Translations under genes and position numbers: made by a program | From: Chondrus crispus | Lineage: Eukaryota > Rhodophyta > Florideophyceae > Gigartinales > Gigartinaceae | DNA: 64,000 nt | Direction: 5' to 3' | NCBI RefSeq assembly: GCF_000350225.1 | Contig: NW_005179115.1 | Span: 36,061 to 100,060, forward strand | Shown here: positions 41,136 through 51,867 of the stretch, piece after piece | Layout of the letters: every line of letters starts with the position of its first letter | How positions within the stretch are numbered: the first letter of the stretch is position 1 | Notes under the pieces: generated by a model | Told to the model about the DNA's origin: nothing | The model's database searches: none | What the model saw: only the letters and a program-made list of their open reading frames with translations

Positions 41136-42642
41136 TACCAGACTTCCGTTTGTTGCGGGCAGGTACAGTACCTTGCTGGAGGTCAGTCCGCAAAACTCGT
41201 GGTGGGATTTTTCAAACTCGGGTTTACTTTACGTCCAGCGAGTTTGTGGGCAAATGGAAAAAAAACAAGGCGTTATTTTATGGACAACGTTTGTACAGGG
41301 GGGGGTCGCTCAATAGTGCCTACTTTAGTACTGCTTCCCTCTATATAGTGCTATGGCTCACCCTCTGGCACAGGTTATCATAAGCTCACACGTGTATCAT
41401 CCAGCATGGTTCAGTACTCAAAGGATGAAGTTATTTAGTTGTGTTATACAGGCTTTGTTGTGTTTGTGTTAGCAGTGTGCTTTGTCCCCAAATATATGTA
41501 TTTGAGCCTCCTTTATATAGTGCCATCCCTCCAATAGTGCCATAGCTAGAGGTATGTCACGCTATAGCACTATATCGTAGGACGCACTGGTACTACGAGA
41601 GGGCACATGCGATAGAAACGGGGGTGCAGCATAGAGGAAGCAGCGGGTTTATGTTTCCAGAAGGTGACAGGACTTTCATGAGTAACAAATCGGGCGCAAG
41701 CAGGCCCAAGAGCAGGCAGGCAGAGGTAGAGAGAAGAAGCGAGAGAGGCAAGCTGTGGCGCATGTCCTCCAGCCGAACAAGGCGACCAATGCACATCGCC
41801 GGGGAGGGGGGGGGGTGAGTTTCTCTCGGCACGGGAGGGGCATGCGGCCGGGCACCGGGGCACTTGCGGGGGATGTCGAGGGGGGGACGGGGCTCCGTTT
41901 TTGCGGGACGGAGCGGCCCGAAAGCGGGGCGCGTTCTAGCGGGGTCTGCGGCGAGCATGGCATGCGGCCCCTTTCGCGCTGCAGGGGCGGCACGTGTACC
42001 GAAGCGCGGCGGCGCATGCCCCGCGGGCCGTGTCCCAATTCTGCACAGCTGTGCGTGCGCGGCGATTGGCTCGCCCGCGCGCGCCGCCGCCATCCCGAGC
42101 CATTATGTCGCGCGCCACGCCGCCTCCGCCTCCGCTGGACGCCCCTCTTGCTGGCACGCGCCCCGACCGGGCCCCCGCGCCCCTGCCAGCGCAGCAACGC
42201 CATTGAAAACCACTCTCCGTGTTCCTAGCTCCTCTCCCCATACAAGAAAAGAAGCCGCAAAAATACCAGGCCTCCACCCCGCCTACCCCTCCCCCTCCCC
42301 CTCCCCTCCCCCACCCCACGCCCTTCACTCCACCAGCTACCTACCCCGACCCTAACCAACGAAACACCTCGTGCACCGCTGTCTTCATCTCTCCCTCTCT
42401 CCCTCTCACACCATCCCCGACCCCTCCACCCCTCCTTCCAGCGCCTTCGTCTGCTGCCCCCCTCCCGCACTGCCGCGAAGCAAACGCACCGCGTTCTCTC
42501 TGCCAGCGCACCGCGCCATCGTGCGTCGTGCCACCATCCCCGCGACGCCATTCTGCCGTCACCCCCCCTAGCCCGCGCGCGTCCGCCCCCCCCGCCGGCC
42601 CATCGTCGCCGCCCGCCCGTGGCCGGCAGTCCGGTCATCGGA
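41136..42642. other. Intergenic and possible bZIP leader, pyrimidine-rich
   Basis: 41.3-41.6 kb has further ATAGTGCC-type pogo fragments. 42.23-42.45 kb is strongly C/T-rich on the plus strand, as in a transcribed leader. A short ATG frame at 42104 encodes a Pro-rich peptide and stops, so it could be a first exon or an upstream ORF of the bZIP gene. Confidence 0.4.
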
Positions 42643-43578
42643 ATGCACGGCGCCTCGGCCAAGTCCGAAGTCTTTCTCACCTCGGCGTCGTCGCGTCCGC
42701 CCGCGGCCCCGGTTGATCTCCAGTCGAAGCGCTCGCCGCCGCGCAGGCAGAAGCCGAGGCATGTCATCTACAAGTCCACCGCCCTGCAGCGCGCAGCTCC
42801 AAGCCTAGTTGCCGCCGCGTCTGCAAATGCCATCTCCGCCACCAAGGCTATTCAGCGCGCCGCTGATGAGGCGGAGAAGGTTCGCGACGACTTCAAGCTG
42901 TCCAAGTGCGGACCGGAGATTGACCTCGTCGATGGCGATGACGAGGCTACCAACGCGAAGAAATATGAGCGCAGGTTGCTCATGAATCGGCACTCGGCCG
43001 CCGCTAGTCGGGTGCGACGGGAAGCGTACACCAAGGCGCTTGAAGCTCAGATTGTACAGTTGGAAGGCAACATGAATTCGGTTGTCAAGGCGTACGAGGC
43101 TGAGAAGGAAAAGAATAGACTCCTTATGGCCAACGCTCCAACTTCGGAAGAAGAAGACCAGGATGAAAGCGAGGGGAACCGAGGGGAATCGGATTCCAAC
43201 TCGCTGCCGAGTGATATGCAAGACCATGACCAGGCCGACGCCTTTGCGGATGCCCGCGTTGGGGCTGAAATGTTTATGGGCATGTCGGCGACAGGTGCGC
43301 TTATGCAGCAGCCGCGTTTAGAGAGTCAAACTGAAGATAATAGCGAGGCATTCGGGGTGTCCGATATGCCGCCACTTGTCCCGCTAGAGGCTCCGCCACC
43401 GCACCATCAACAATTTGTAAGGGATTTGAATGCGGTGAAAGATGAGGTATTTGACATTGCGAACGGGACGGTCCCGGCGGAGCTGCTCAGCGTGCCAGAT
43501 GACAAGTTGCTGGATTGCTTCCTACGTGTGGACGCGATGCCCAGCCAGGTCGAGTTCGACTCGCTCGAACTGTTTTAA
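42643..43578 (+). CDS. bZIP transcription factor
   Basis: It has 311 residues from the first in-frame ATG (42643). The frame is open further upstream, so the start is uncertain. Residues about 100-155 hold a full bZIP: KKYERRLLMNRHSAAASRVR, where N and the Arg eight residues later are both present, then the zipper LEAQIVQLEGNMNSVVKAYE and KNRLL. After that an acidic, Ser-rich region (EEEDQDESEGNRGESDSNS) and a Pro/His-rich segment look like an activation domain. The C terminus ends with VDAMPSQVEFDSLELF. It binds DNA as a dimer in the nucleus. Targets unknown. Confidence 0.85.
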   Translation: MHGASAKSEVFLTSASSRPPAAPVDLQSKRSPPRRQKPRHVIYKSTALQRAAPSLVAAASANAISATKAIQRAADEAEKVRDDFKLSKCGPEIDLVDGDDEATNAKKYERRLLMNRHSAAASRVRREAYTKALEAQIVQLEGNMNSVVKAYEAEKEKNRLLMANAPTSEEEDQDESEGNRGESDSNSLPSDMQDHDQADAFADARVGAEMFMGMSATGALMQQPRLESQTEDNSEAFGVSDMPPLVPLEAPPPHHQQFVRDLNAVKDEVFDIANGTVPAELLSVPDDKLLDCFLRVDAMPSQVEFDSLELF

Positions 43579-44216
43579 GTTTTTCTATCTTTGTTTTCAC
43601 GCGAAGTCGTCAACAAGGCTCATTCCCTCGCTCCCCTCCCGGCCTCCACTCCCACACAAAAAAACAAGAAGGAAAATGAAACACAACCCAAAAAATATGG
43701 ACGCTGTGACATTTATGCAAGCGCTGGCTTTGTCCATGTCGCCGACTCGGAGATGGATTTTTTGGAATATGGCGATGATAATGGAAAGCCGTTTGTTTAA
43801 GATTGATTTTTTTGCCTAATACTATCTAGATATTTTGGTGGCTTCGTGCTTGTTCCCTCGCGCTTTTGCTTCTTCTTTCCTTTGTCCCCTAGAGAGTCGC
43901 ATCGCGTCTCCTGTACACGCCACGAGAAGCGAGTGTAATACGTGTTGTTGTTTCGTGGACTAGGCAAAGCCTTGCATGCAGGGCCGACATTGTCGCGATA
44001 GGACGGCGTGGTCCATGGTATGGCGCGGGATTGGTGCGAATGTGCAGGGGGGTACTATGATCTGCGCATGTGATTTTGAATCAGCGGAGCAAGCGTAGGC
44101 GCTGCAATCTCGCGAGATATAGATGCAAGGCACGGAGAGGAAGGCAGGCACGGAGGGACGGCCATTCTGGGACGTGCAGGACCTCTCTGATTGATGACGA
44201 CGGGATAAAAATATTA
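43579..44216. other. 3' flank of the bZIP gene, no other gene
   Basis: No supported gene. Confidence 0.45.
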
Positions 44217-44401
44217 CACCCGAATACTGCAAATAGTGCGGGTGAAAATATAGTGTTTCTCGCCTATCGCCGATGGCGCAATTACTGCGGTCCGCACTAA
44301 TTGCAAACCATACATCTAATAGTGTAGTCTGCGCGCCATTTTTGACAGATACTAACCCAAATCTGGAACAAAACGCCATTGTGGTGTTTCGGTTATGCAC
44401 A

Positions 44402-44407
44402 TATAAA
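44402..44407 (+). promoter_or_regulatory. Candidate TATA box of the transposon ORF
   Basis: TATAAA 70 bases before ATG 44477, inside the element. Confidence 0.4.
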
Positions 44408-44476
44408 GAAGGCTTACCTTTTCCATTCTTACATCAAAGCTGCACCCCGCCGTCCGAAAGATCCAGCTTGCGTATC

Positions 44477-44989
44477 ATGACGGTATCAGCATCTCCCATT
44501 ATTTCTTCCCTCCAAAATGCCGAACGGCTGCGGAACGAAAGAGACGCAGCTTCAACACAAGAAGCTACTGTAGATGCCCATCATTCCTCTGCGGATCCGC
44601 CTACATCTGCCACACTCCAACCCAACTCCGGCCTTCCGGCACAGCCGCGCCCTCGGCGGTCCGCACAAGAGCGGTCCAACGTGTGCTTACGCATAATGGC
44701 GGGTGAGTTTACGGCTTCTTCTGGCAAGTTGCCTAATCCAGGCAAGCACTACGTTCTGGAGCTTGCCACAGCTGCTGTTCGGGATGTTAACGCACAACGC
44801 GACAGCGAGGGTCTAACCTACGCACGGAAAGCCATGATCAGATGTGGCTTAGCGCTCAACACAAATGGGCAGTGAGAGGAAAGACAATTGTTTCCCAAGC
44901 TACAGAACATAATTCAGAGGCGTCTAAACCATTTTGAGGGAGCCCCTGTGATTGCGAATGAGGGCCAGGTGGTTGGCGAAGGCGCGTAG
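44477..44989 (+). pseudogene. Unrecognised ORF inside the DNA transposon, TGA-interrupted
   Basis: From ATG 44477 (MTVSASPIISSL) the frame runs to TGA 44873-44875 and then stays open in the same frame (EERQLFPKLQNIIQRRLNHF) to TAG 44987-44989, about 170 codons in all. A Pro/Arg-rich linker (PAQPRPRRSAQERSN) is followed by a helical region with KHYVLELATAAVRDVN and LTYARKAMIRCGLA. It is too short for a DDE transposase and lacks obvious DDE motifs. It may be a remnant, a DNA-binding accessory protein or captured host sequence. Confidence 0.5.
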
Positions 44990-45382
44990 AGATATCCAGT
45001 ACCCTTACACAATAAAAATCTCAACTCTTCTGATTGGTCCAGATTGCATTTGGCATTACAGACAGAATTAGGGTAGACCGCACTATTAAGAACAGAATTA
45101 TTTACTGCGGACCGCACTAATAGGGGAAATGACTTAATTAGTGCGGTATCAATATTAGTGCGAACCGCAGTAAATACCGTTACCTCGGCTTCGAATTGGC
45201 GTTCCAAAATAGTGCAGACCGCACTATTTGCAGTATTCGGGTGTAGCAGTCAAAAAGAAAAAACGCTTTTTCCATGCACCCCAAATGAGGATGCAACGGT
45301 AAGGCGACGATTTGTTCAAGCATTAAGCATTATATGATAAAGCATTATGCGGTGTGCCGCCGGCCGAGGGGGGCACACGTTG

Positions 45383-45453
45383 NNNNNNNNNNNNNNNNNN
45401 NNNNNNNNNNNNNNNNNNNNNNNNNNNNNNNNNNNNNNNNNNNNNNNNNNNNN
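45383..45453. other. Assembly gap, 71 N
   Basis: Unknown bases. The true gap size may differ from 71. It removes the 5' end of the gene that follows. Confidence 1.
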
Positions 45454-46907
45454 CGCGCGCCGCGGAGTCGCTCGCCGAGCGCGCCGCACGCGACGCCGCC
45501 GACGCCGCCCAGGCCGCCCGCGACGCCATCCACGCCGCCGAGAAGGCCGCCGCGTACGCAGCCTCCTTCGCCGCCAACGACAACTCCGTCAGCCTCCGCT
45601 CGCTCGACCTCCCGCGCTTCCCGCTGCACAAGGCCCCCGCAGAGGCATCGCTGCCAGATCCGCCCGAGCCGCCGTCGCCGCCGTCGCCCCCCGAGCTGCG
45701 CCCGCCGAGATCCAGCGCCACCTTCAAGCGCCAGAGGCTCAATGGCCCCGCGGAGCAGTGCGCGGATATCGTCGACGATCCGGATGCCGTGCGCGTGAAC
45801 AGCCTCGATCTGGACGCTGAGTTGGTGCACTCGATGAGCGGCCACTCCGTGAACGGGCCGCCGTCGTCGCCCAGCCTGACGCTGCCGACCCCGGTGCCCG
45901 TGCCGCTGGGCAAGGTGTGGAGCCTGGACGTGGTCGCGACGTGGCACAACGCCGTGCGGCTGGAGTTGGCCGATCTGTTCCTGATCCTCGACTGTGTATC
46001 GGCGCCGCGTCCCGCGGCGCCTGTGACGAGGGCGGAGCTGCGCGCCTTGTTTGCGTGGTTTTCTACGTTTGAGGCCTTCCTCGTGACGGGGCTCAAAGCA
46101 GAGGAAGAGGTGCTGTTTCCCTGGCTCGAGCAATGGGGGAGGATTGATGGAGAACTGTCTACGGCGTCCCGCACAGTGTGCAAGGGCGCGATCATACGCG
46201 GCATTCGGGATACGGCCGCGTGTGCGGCCCTCCTGGGACTGGACCGCGATTTGCCGCCGGGAATGCTGCTGACTAACCCAGACCGGAGGTATTATGACGG
46301 GTTTAAGGTAGGGTATGCGGAGCTTGCACCAAACCTGGGCTCGGTGACGGAAGGGGCAGTATGTGGAGGGATCTTACGGAAAGTGACGGATGCAGTGGCG
46401 TCGTTTTCGACGCAACTGCTTAACTACTTCCACGAGCAGGAGCGCAGCCTGCCGGTGATTATCGAGAGTTTGTATGACCCGGAAGACATGTATTCGGCAA
46501 GCATCGAGCGGCGAATAATGCGTGCGATCTGGAAGTGCGGGCGCAAGGACGAGAGCATGGTGATGCTGCTGCGGGCCGTGGAGGACAGCCCGTCGTGCAA
46601 GCAGTGGACGTGCCGGAATTTGAGACGGCTCGAACGCGTGGCGATGCCGCTGTGGAGAAGACGGTACAACAACGCGAGGGGTGCCGTGATCGCCAAGTTT
46701 AAGCAGAGGAAACGATCGTGGGAACGGTCTGCGGCTTCCACAGATATGGTGTTCGGGTCCAGTCTGCATCGGCTGAATTTGGGCAGCGCAACGGCGAGGT
46801 CGAGAATGGGGCCCATGCCGGGGATCCAGAGCCACCTGGCCGAGCCGCGGTCGTATGGGTCTTCGTCATCGACCGATAACAAGTTTCCAACTGGTCACGG
46901 TACGTAA
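45454..46907 (+). CDS. Hemerythrin-like (HHE) domain protein, 5' end in the gap
   Basis: The first visible part is an Ala-rich helix (ARDAADAAQAARDAIHAAEK), then a Pro-rich linker. A helical domain follows in about the middle third: WSLDVVATWHNAVRLELADL, FSTFEAFLVTGLKAEEEVLF then PWLEQWG, and STQLLNYFHEQERSLPVIIE. This layout (WHN at the start, a helix with E-x2-LFPWLE, and a helix with FHEQExxLP) is that of hemerythrin-type four-helix bundles. Several usual metal-ligand positions appear changed, as the second helix has K-A-E-E-E instead of H-H-x-x-E. The C-terminal quarter is basic (RRLERVAMPLWRRRYNN). It may bind iron or O2 or be a regulatory derivative. The start codon is unknown. Confidence 0.55.
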
Positions 46908-47604
46908 GCACAGGACAAGGAATGTAGAAAGATGTACGGTATCATAAAAGGCAGTGAAACTGTGTTGTACAACGTGAAGTGTTTGTTTCAAGCGTTTGTT
47001 TGATGTGTTTTCATTTCTACCCACCAGTTGTCGGATTTGCTGCCATTCCGCTGTCGATAATAGGGACACATGGACACCAGCAGCACGCTGTGCAGAACCC
47101 TTTGGTACAGTTGTACGAATTGTACAGTACGGTAACTGTTAGTCCACACCCGCGATTTCGGGTTGTTTTTTCATTTTTGCTTTTTGCTTGTTTATTCATG
47201 CAGAAACTGAGAAACTTGATGATTCTTCATGAAGAAACGACTTTAGACAATGGGAGACACTGCATGGAGATGGGCTACAGGGACCCTAGGACGGCATGGG
47301 GGATCTCGATTTCGATGGTTGATCGCGATTATCGGTGGGTCGCCTGAACAAGGCCGAAGTGGTGATTTTTTCATTTTGCAGCATTATCTGGCAGTTTTTG
47401 AGCGCAATTGCGCGCAAAAACTTGATTTAATGTAATGAAATCGCGGATCACACCACGCCTTCCACCGTTGCGCGTGCTGTGTTTCCGGGCTTATTACTTC
47501 AACGGTATTGCGCTGTATGTAAAGATATGGGTGACATGTCGCAGGCAATGCAGCTCGACGGCTCGACTCCGCTCTTCAGCATAAAGTCATATCAGTATTC
47601 GAAA
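46908..47604. other. 3' flank, no supported gene
   Basis: No supported gene. Confidence 0.45.
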
Positions 47605-47753
47605 CGGTTCCATCCTGTGATGTCACAGGATGGAACTGTGGGCGTGCACGACTGTTGACAGTCACGACTGTTGACATCAACAGTCGTGCACGCCCACAGT
47701 TACACCGAGCAAAGCTGCAGCTGCTGCCTCGCTCTCTGTGGAGAGAGGCAGCG
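47605..47753. repeat. Cluster of three hairpins between convergent genes
   Basis: 47608-47635: perfect palindrome, arm TTCCATCCTGTGA, spacer TG. 47634-47701: perfect 25-bp arms (AACTGTGGGCGTGCACGACT then GTTGA) around an 18-base spacer. 47718-47753: GCTGCCTC(G)CTCTC and GAGAG(A)GGCAGC. The cluster lies between the 3' ends of the hemerythrin-like and LPMO-like genes. Confidence 0.9.
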
Positions 47754-47942
47754 CACGCAAAAAACATATGCGGGGAGATTGAGGAAATTTCTCTCATTGT
47801 GGATCAACACAAAAGCAAATACATTACATTGTTTGTAATTAATAATAATCGTAATTGTGAGGAATCCTCACACTCCTCATCATTCCACCTGCATCCCCAT
47901 TACCTTCACTCCTCTACCGTCCATTGCCCTCATCCCATCACC

Positions 47943-49203
47943 TTAGCGTCGAAAGTAGAAGTCATGCGAAAAGTATACTCGTCTCCCACCGGAGTGGCAC
48001 ACAGCTGTCACAAACATCCGCTTGTCCAAGTAATGGTAATCCCATGCGTACAAGTTGTATCCGATCGGTGACGACTGGTCAGGCTGCGATCCACTCACGG
48101 AGAACGGGTATTCGCTCGTGCTTGACCCAAACACCCCGTTCACAATCCAATCCACCCGATCGACGTGTCCAAACACTTCGGGCACGATCGAAATCCCTTG
48201 AATATCCCCCAGTTCAATGAACTCGTTGATGTCTGCCCCAAGCTCCATCTCGTTCCCGCTATCATACACTTTGAATCTGTACACCCCAAAGTCATCGTGC
48301 TCAGCAACACCAATCCGGTTCTCTGGTCGCTCCAACGCCTGTTCAAACCACGCCCGATAGATGAACGGATTTCCGTTGCTAAACTCCCCCGGCACCATCT
48401 TCCTGCTCCATAGTTCCTTCCCACACGGCTCAGTCACGCAAATTCCATGCCGCTCCACAGACGATTGGCATCCATCGCTATATTTCGGCCCCGGTCGAAA
48501 CACCGCCCCGTTCACATCTTCCAACGGTCCCCCCTGAATTCGCACGTACGCGCAGTCCCAGTACTCCCCAAACGACCCAAACGTCTCACCGCCTCCGTAC
48601 CAAGACCAACCGAGCACGTACACCCCATCCGGATACACTGTCGGGATCAACACGTCCATTTTCCACGCCAGATTATCTCTATCAAACCCGCAGTCTCTGT
48701 GATGCTCCTTTTCGTTGCATGTGTACCCGCCTGAGGACCAACATCCAAAGTAGAACGCCATCAGGTCGTGCACGTCCTTGCGGTCCATGTCCCCAATGGG
48801 AACTAGCGAAAGACGTACAAATCCCCCAACGTGATTGTTCTTCGAGTAATGAATTGTCTGCAACGACCCGCGCTCCCATGTAGTGCTTGGGTTCTCCAGT
48901 GTCATGTCAGTACGGAAATGGTAGTTCGGACATGGACCCCCACAGAATGCTTCAAACCCAGGGTTTCCGCCTATACGACAAGTCTCAACTCGAGAAATAG
49001 GCATTGGAACTGTGAGGAAGCTGGTATCCAGAAGCCAACAAAATCGCAAACACTGGTTAGTTACAAGTGGACTAGAAAAAGCAATCCACTCCCCATGCAT
49101 CCCATATTATTTCCTTGGCCACATACCTGTGAGCGACACAACAAGTCTGGAACGCCAAGGCAAGTACGACGATGATAACGGGAATTGAATTTGCTTTCCC
49201 CAT
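47943..49203 (-). CDS. Secreted LPMO-like protein, two exons, mature N-terminal His
   Basis: Exon 1 is 49203-49127 and exon 2 is 49020-47943, for 384 residues. The intron (49126-49021, 106 bases) starts GTATGT and ends ACCAG. Joined in phase 2, it makes a Ser codon. Exon 1 encodes signal peptide MGKANSIPVIIVVLALAFQT then CCVA, and then His25, so cleavage after Ala would give a mature protein starting HSFLTVP. Lytic polysaccharide monooxygenases bind copper through an N-terminal His and a second His. A candidate is H89 in YSKNNHVGGFVRLSLVP. GEYWDCAYVRI offers the axial aromatic. The Cys-rich first domain (to about 195) has GGYTCNEKEHHRDCG and YPDGVYVLGWSWYGGG. The C-terminal 190 residues form another beta-rich domain (SEYPFSVSGS, WDYHYLDKRMFVTAVC). 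Copper activity and substrate are inferred, not shown. Confidence 0.75.
49021..49126 (-). other. Spliceosomal intron of the LPMO-like gene
   Basis: The donor is CACAG/GTATGT, the acceptor ATACCAG/C. Splicing removes the out-of-frame segment and joins the signal peptide to the mature protein in frame. It is the only well-supported intron in the window. Confidence 0.8.
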
Positions 49204-51796
49204 CGTCTAAACTTTTGGGCTCCCACTGAACAAGCTACGATCAAGAGTTCTCCGCGTGGATTTTGTTACTCGCCCTATGCCTCGTACGTTGAACGGATGT
49301 CGAGTCTCGCCGCAAACGTAGGGCTATACTCGTCAGGCGTTGCAGTACCCTAGCGATCGCGTTCGTATGCACTGAGCTGAAGCCGCAACAGGTGCAGACA
49401 GAGTGCGGACAGCCGAAGGCCAAGCATTGCAAGTAGTTGTTGGTCGTTGAAGCCATTTTTTCGGGCCTGAACAAAAGCTGGTGTGGATTGGTGTAAATTG
49501 CACTCAACAACGTATTCATTGAGACTAGAGGGGCGGAGGGACGATGAGAACCATCTTGCTCGAAACTGCGTATGCAGAAGGCTTATCAGGCCTGGTGCGC
49601 GCACGCACTCGCTTCGTCCGACCGACACGTTTAACAAGGTCTGTGCTAATAGAATTGAAACTTGGCCAATAGGAGAAATTATGTGGAGTCCATTATGGCA
49701 GTACACGGAATTTGAGGAAAGCTTTCGGTCAAAAGGAGTTCGGCCTTTGTAGCCACCGCCGCAGGAGGGGCAATCCTACTCCGTCATGACGAAAGGGCAT
49801 TTCTGCCAGGAATATTGCAGAATGAGGCTTAAATCTGATGGATGTTGATGTGTCTCGGGCCAAGAAGCGGTTGCAAAAGAACCCACCTGCTGTGCTGACG
49901 ATCAACGTTACTCTGCATGCCGCGGTCAACTGATTCCTTAGGGGATATCATAGCTGGGCCCCTCTCAGATTATATTTCCAGCAACAACACTGCCTGGATA
50001 AGCATAAAATACCTGCAGCACCTGCTCCGCCGCATTCTCGGAATGTGGCCCTTTCAGTCCTTCCAGACAAAAGAAATGAAGGAGGTTCATTGTTACATTT
50101 CTTCATCTCAGCTTGGACATACGTTGAGTTCAGTTAATCTGCCATACATCCCTCGATATTTTGTACTCACTGCTGGTCCTGCTGACTTCTCACATGCTGC
50201 GTACATCGTACGCATGTATTTGTATAACAAAATGCTAAGTACCTGTGTTAATTCATTGAACGCCTGCTGCAATTCCGTCGGCTTGTATTTCCACATGAAA
50301 GACATGCACTTGTGACAGTTCTTGAAGACATTCCTGCTATGTCATGTCATGTGCAACAACAAATCTCATTTTTCCTCCCGCCGCTGCATGTTTTCAATGT
50401 CAGAATTTGCACACAGTCAGCATATGCCAAAGCATTAGATGTATAGGATTTAGAACCCCGTGATTGTATCGAGAACATTCGTCATAGGCGATTGAATTGT
50501 TTGCATCCCTCGCAGTAAGCTTGTGACCTGACTCACAAAACGACTGTTATTGGAGTTGTATTGTCACCTCTACGCAAACCGTGATATTGCGACTGTAGCC
50601 AAATTCTGGTCGATTTGGTTTAGTAGATGGGTCCACATGGGAGTGTGAACTGTTGCTTTGTTCAATGGAACGCCAAGAAAGGTGGGCCGCATGATGCAGA
50701 TGATATCCATTCAAATTTCCGTCCTTAAGAGCAAGGCTTATATTAGTTTTTGCTTTAAGGATGACGTACCGATTCTCAAAATCGCTTAAACATATTGCTT
50801 TGAGAGCGCCAGAGGTAGGCAACCCACCAACTGGATCGCTCATTTCCTTTTCTTCGGTACAGGTTTGAATTAAACAGGCGATATGAGTCTGTTCAATCTG
50901 TATCCGCTATATCCTTTAAACAAATTTCTTCTGAACGAGGCAATGGGTAGTGAGCGTGCTTGTGAAGAGATGAAACCTAAGGTGCTGGCTGTGTATGCGT
51001 TGCCTCATGCACGTGACGCTCCACGCCAACAATTCTGCGAGTTCCATATCAAGCCACAAAAGGCATTGCGACGATGCCATTGTGCTGATCTACTTGGAGC
51101 ACTTTGTTGCGCTGTACCGTACTGTTGTGTAACGGTTATAATCGCGAAGACTTCGCGAGCTGAATCTGCGCACAGTGCTAATGTGGCTAGCTCATATCTA
51201 CATCTTTCTGTATCAAACGTAAAGCATTAACTTTCTTCATTACCAGGATTATACAGACACAATACTGCTTCTGTCGTCCCATTTTTGTGGTTGGAAAATA
51301 TGACTCTACAATTCTCTCCTGAAGGGGTTTTCTTCTCAAAACACTGAATTCTTCACAAGATATCTCTAATCGGCGTTTTCCCTTGAATAAGAAACAGTCT
51401 CCTTCTCCTCTTCCGAATTCACATCGGTGGCGACATGAGCTGCTGTGAAACCGTAGATGAGGCGTGTTGTGTGTGAGATTTCAGGTGCACGGCAACGTGG
51501 ACACCAATGCTCCATACATGAATGAGTTATAGTCAGTGCATACTCAAACCATGCTGTGCGCGGAGTGCCGCATCTGGGCGTGGTAATGCTCAATTCTCAG
51601 CCTGTTCCAACAACTGGACTCACAAGACGATGAATGAGTACGGTACGGTACCCAAGGGTACGGGGGAAAAGCATTGGCTACCCCAGACTTCTGAGCCCCA
51701 ACATGCCTGTGGTGTGGAGAAGGCGAGGTTTCTGGACTTAATGATAGCGGTGCAATATCTGGTACAGTACGGGTCAATGTACGGGTCAATGTACTG
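49204..51796. other. Long stretch without supported genes
   Basis: Short frames on both strands overlap and have no recognisable product. No RNA gene seen. Confidence 0.45.
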
Positions 51797-51867
51797 TACA
51801 CTGTGTGTAATACACACAGTGTAGTTGAGTTTCACCCCTATACACACTGTGTATAGGGGTGAAACTC
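51797..51867. repeat. Two adjacent palindromes
   Basis: 51797-51823: 13-bp arms TACACTGTGTGTA around a single A. 51827-51867: 20-bp arms GAGTTTCACCCCTATACACA around a single C. Both are perfect, and they are separated by 3 bases. They share the ACACTGTGT core. Confidence 0.95.

Larger units (their letters stand above)
44217..45243. mobile_element. TA-flanked DNA transposon with 25-bp terminal repeats
   Basis: The ends are identical inverted repeats CACCCGAATACTGCAAATAG followed by TGCGG, bounded by TA (44215-44216 and 45244-45245). More inverted copies of GCGGTCCGCACTA-like sequence lie inside the left end and the right 200 bases. The 1,027-bp element carries its own ORF. TA duplication and tandem subterminal repeats suggest the Tc1/mariner-pogo group. 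Confidence 0.85.
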
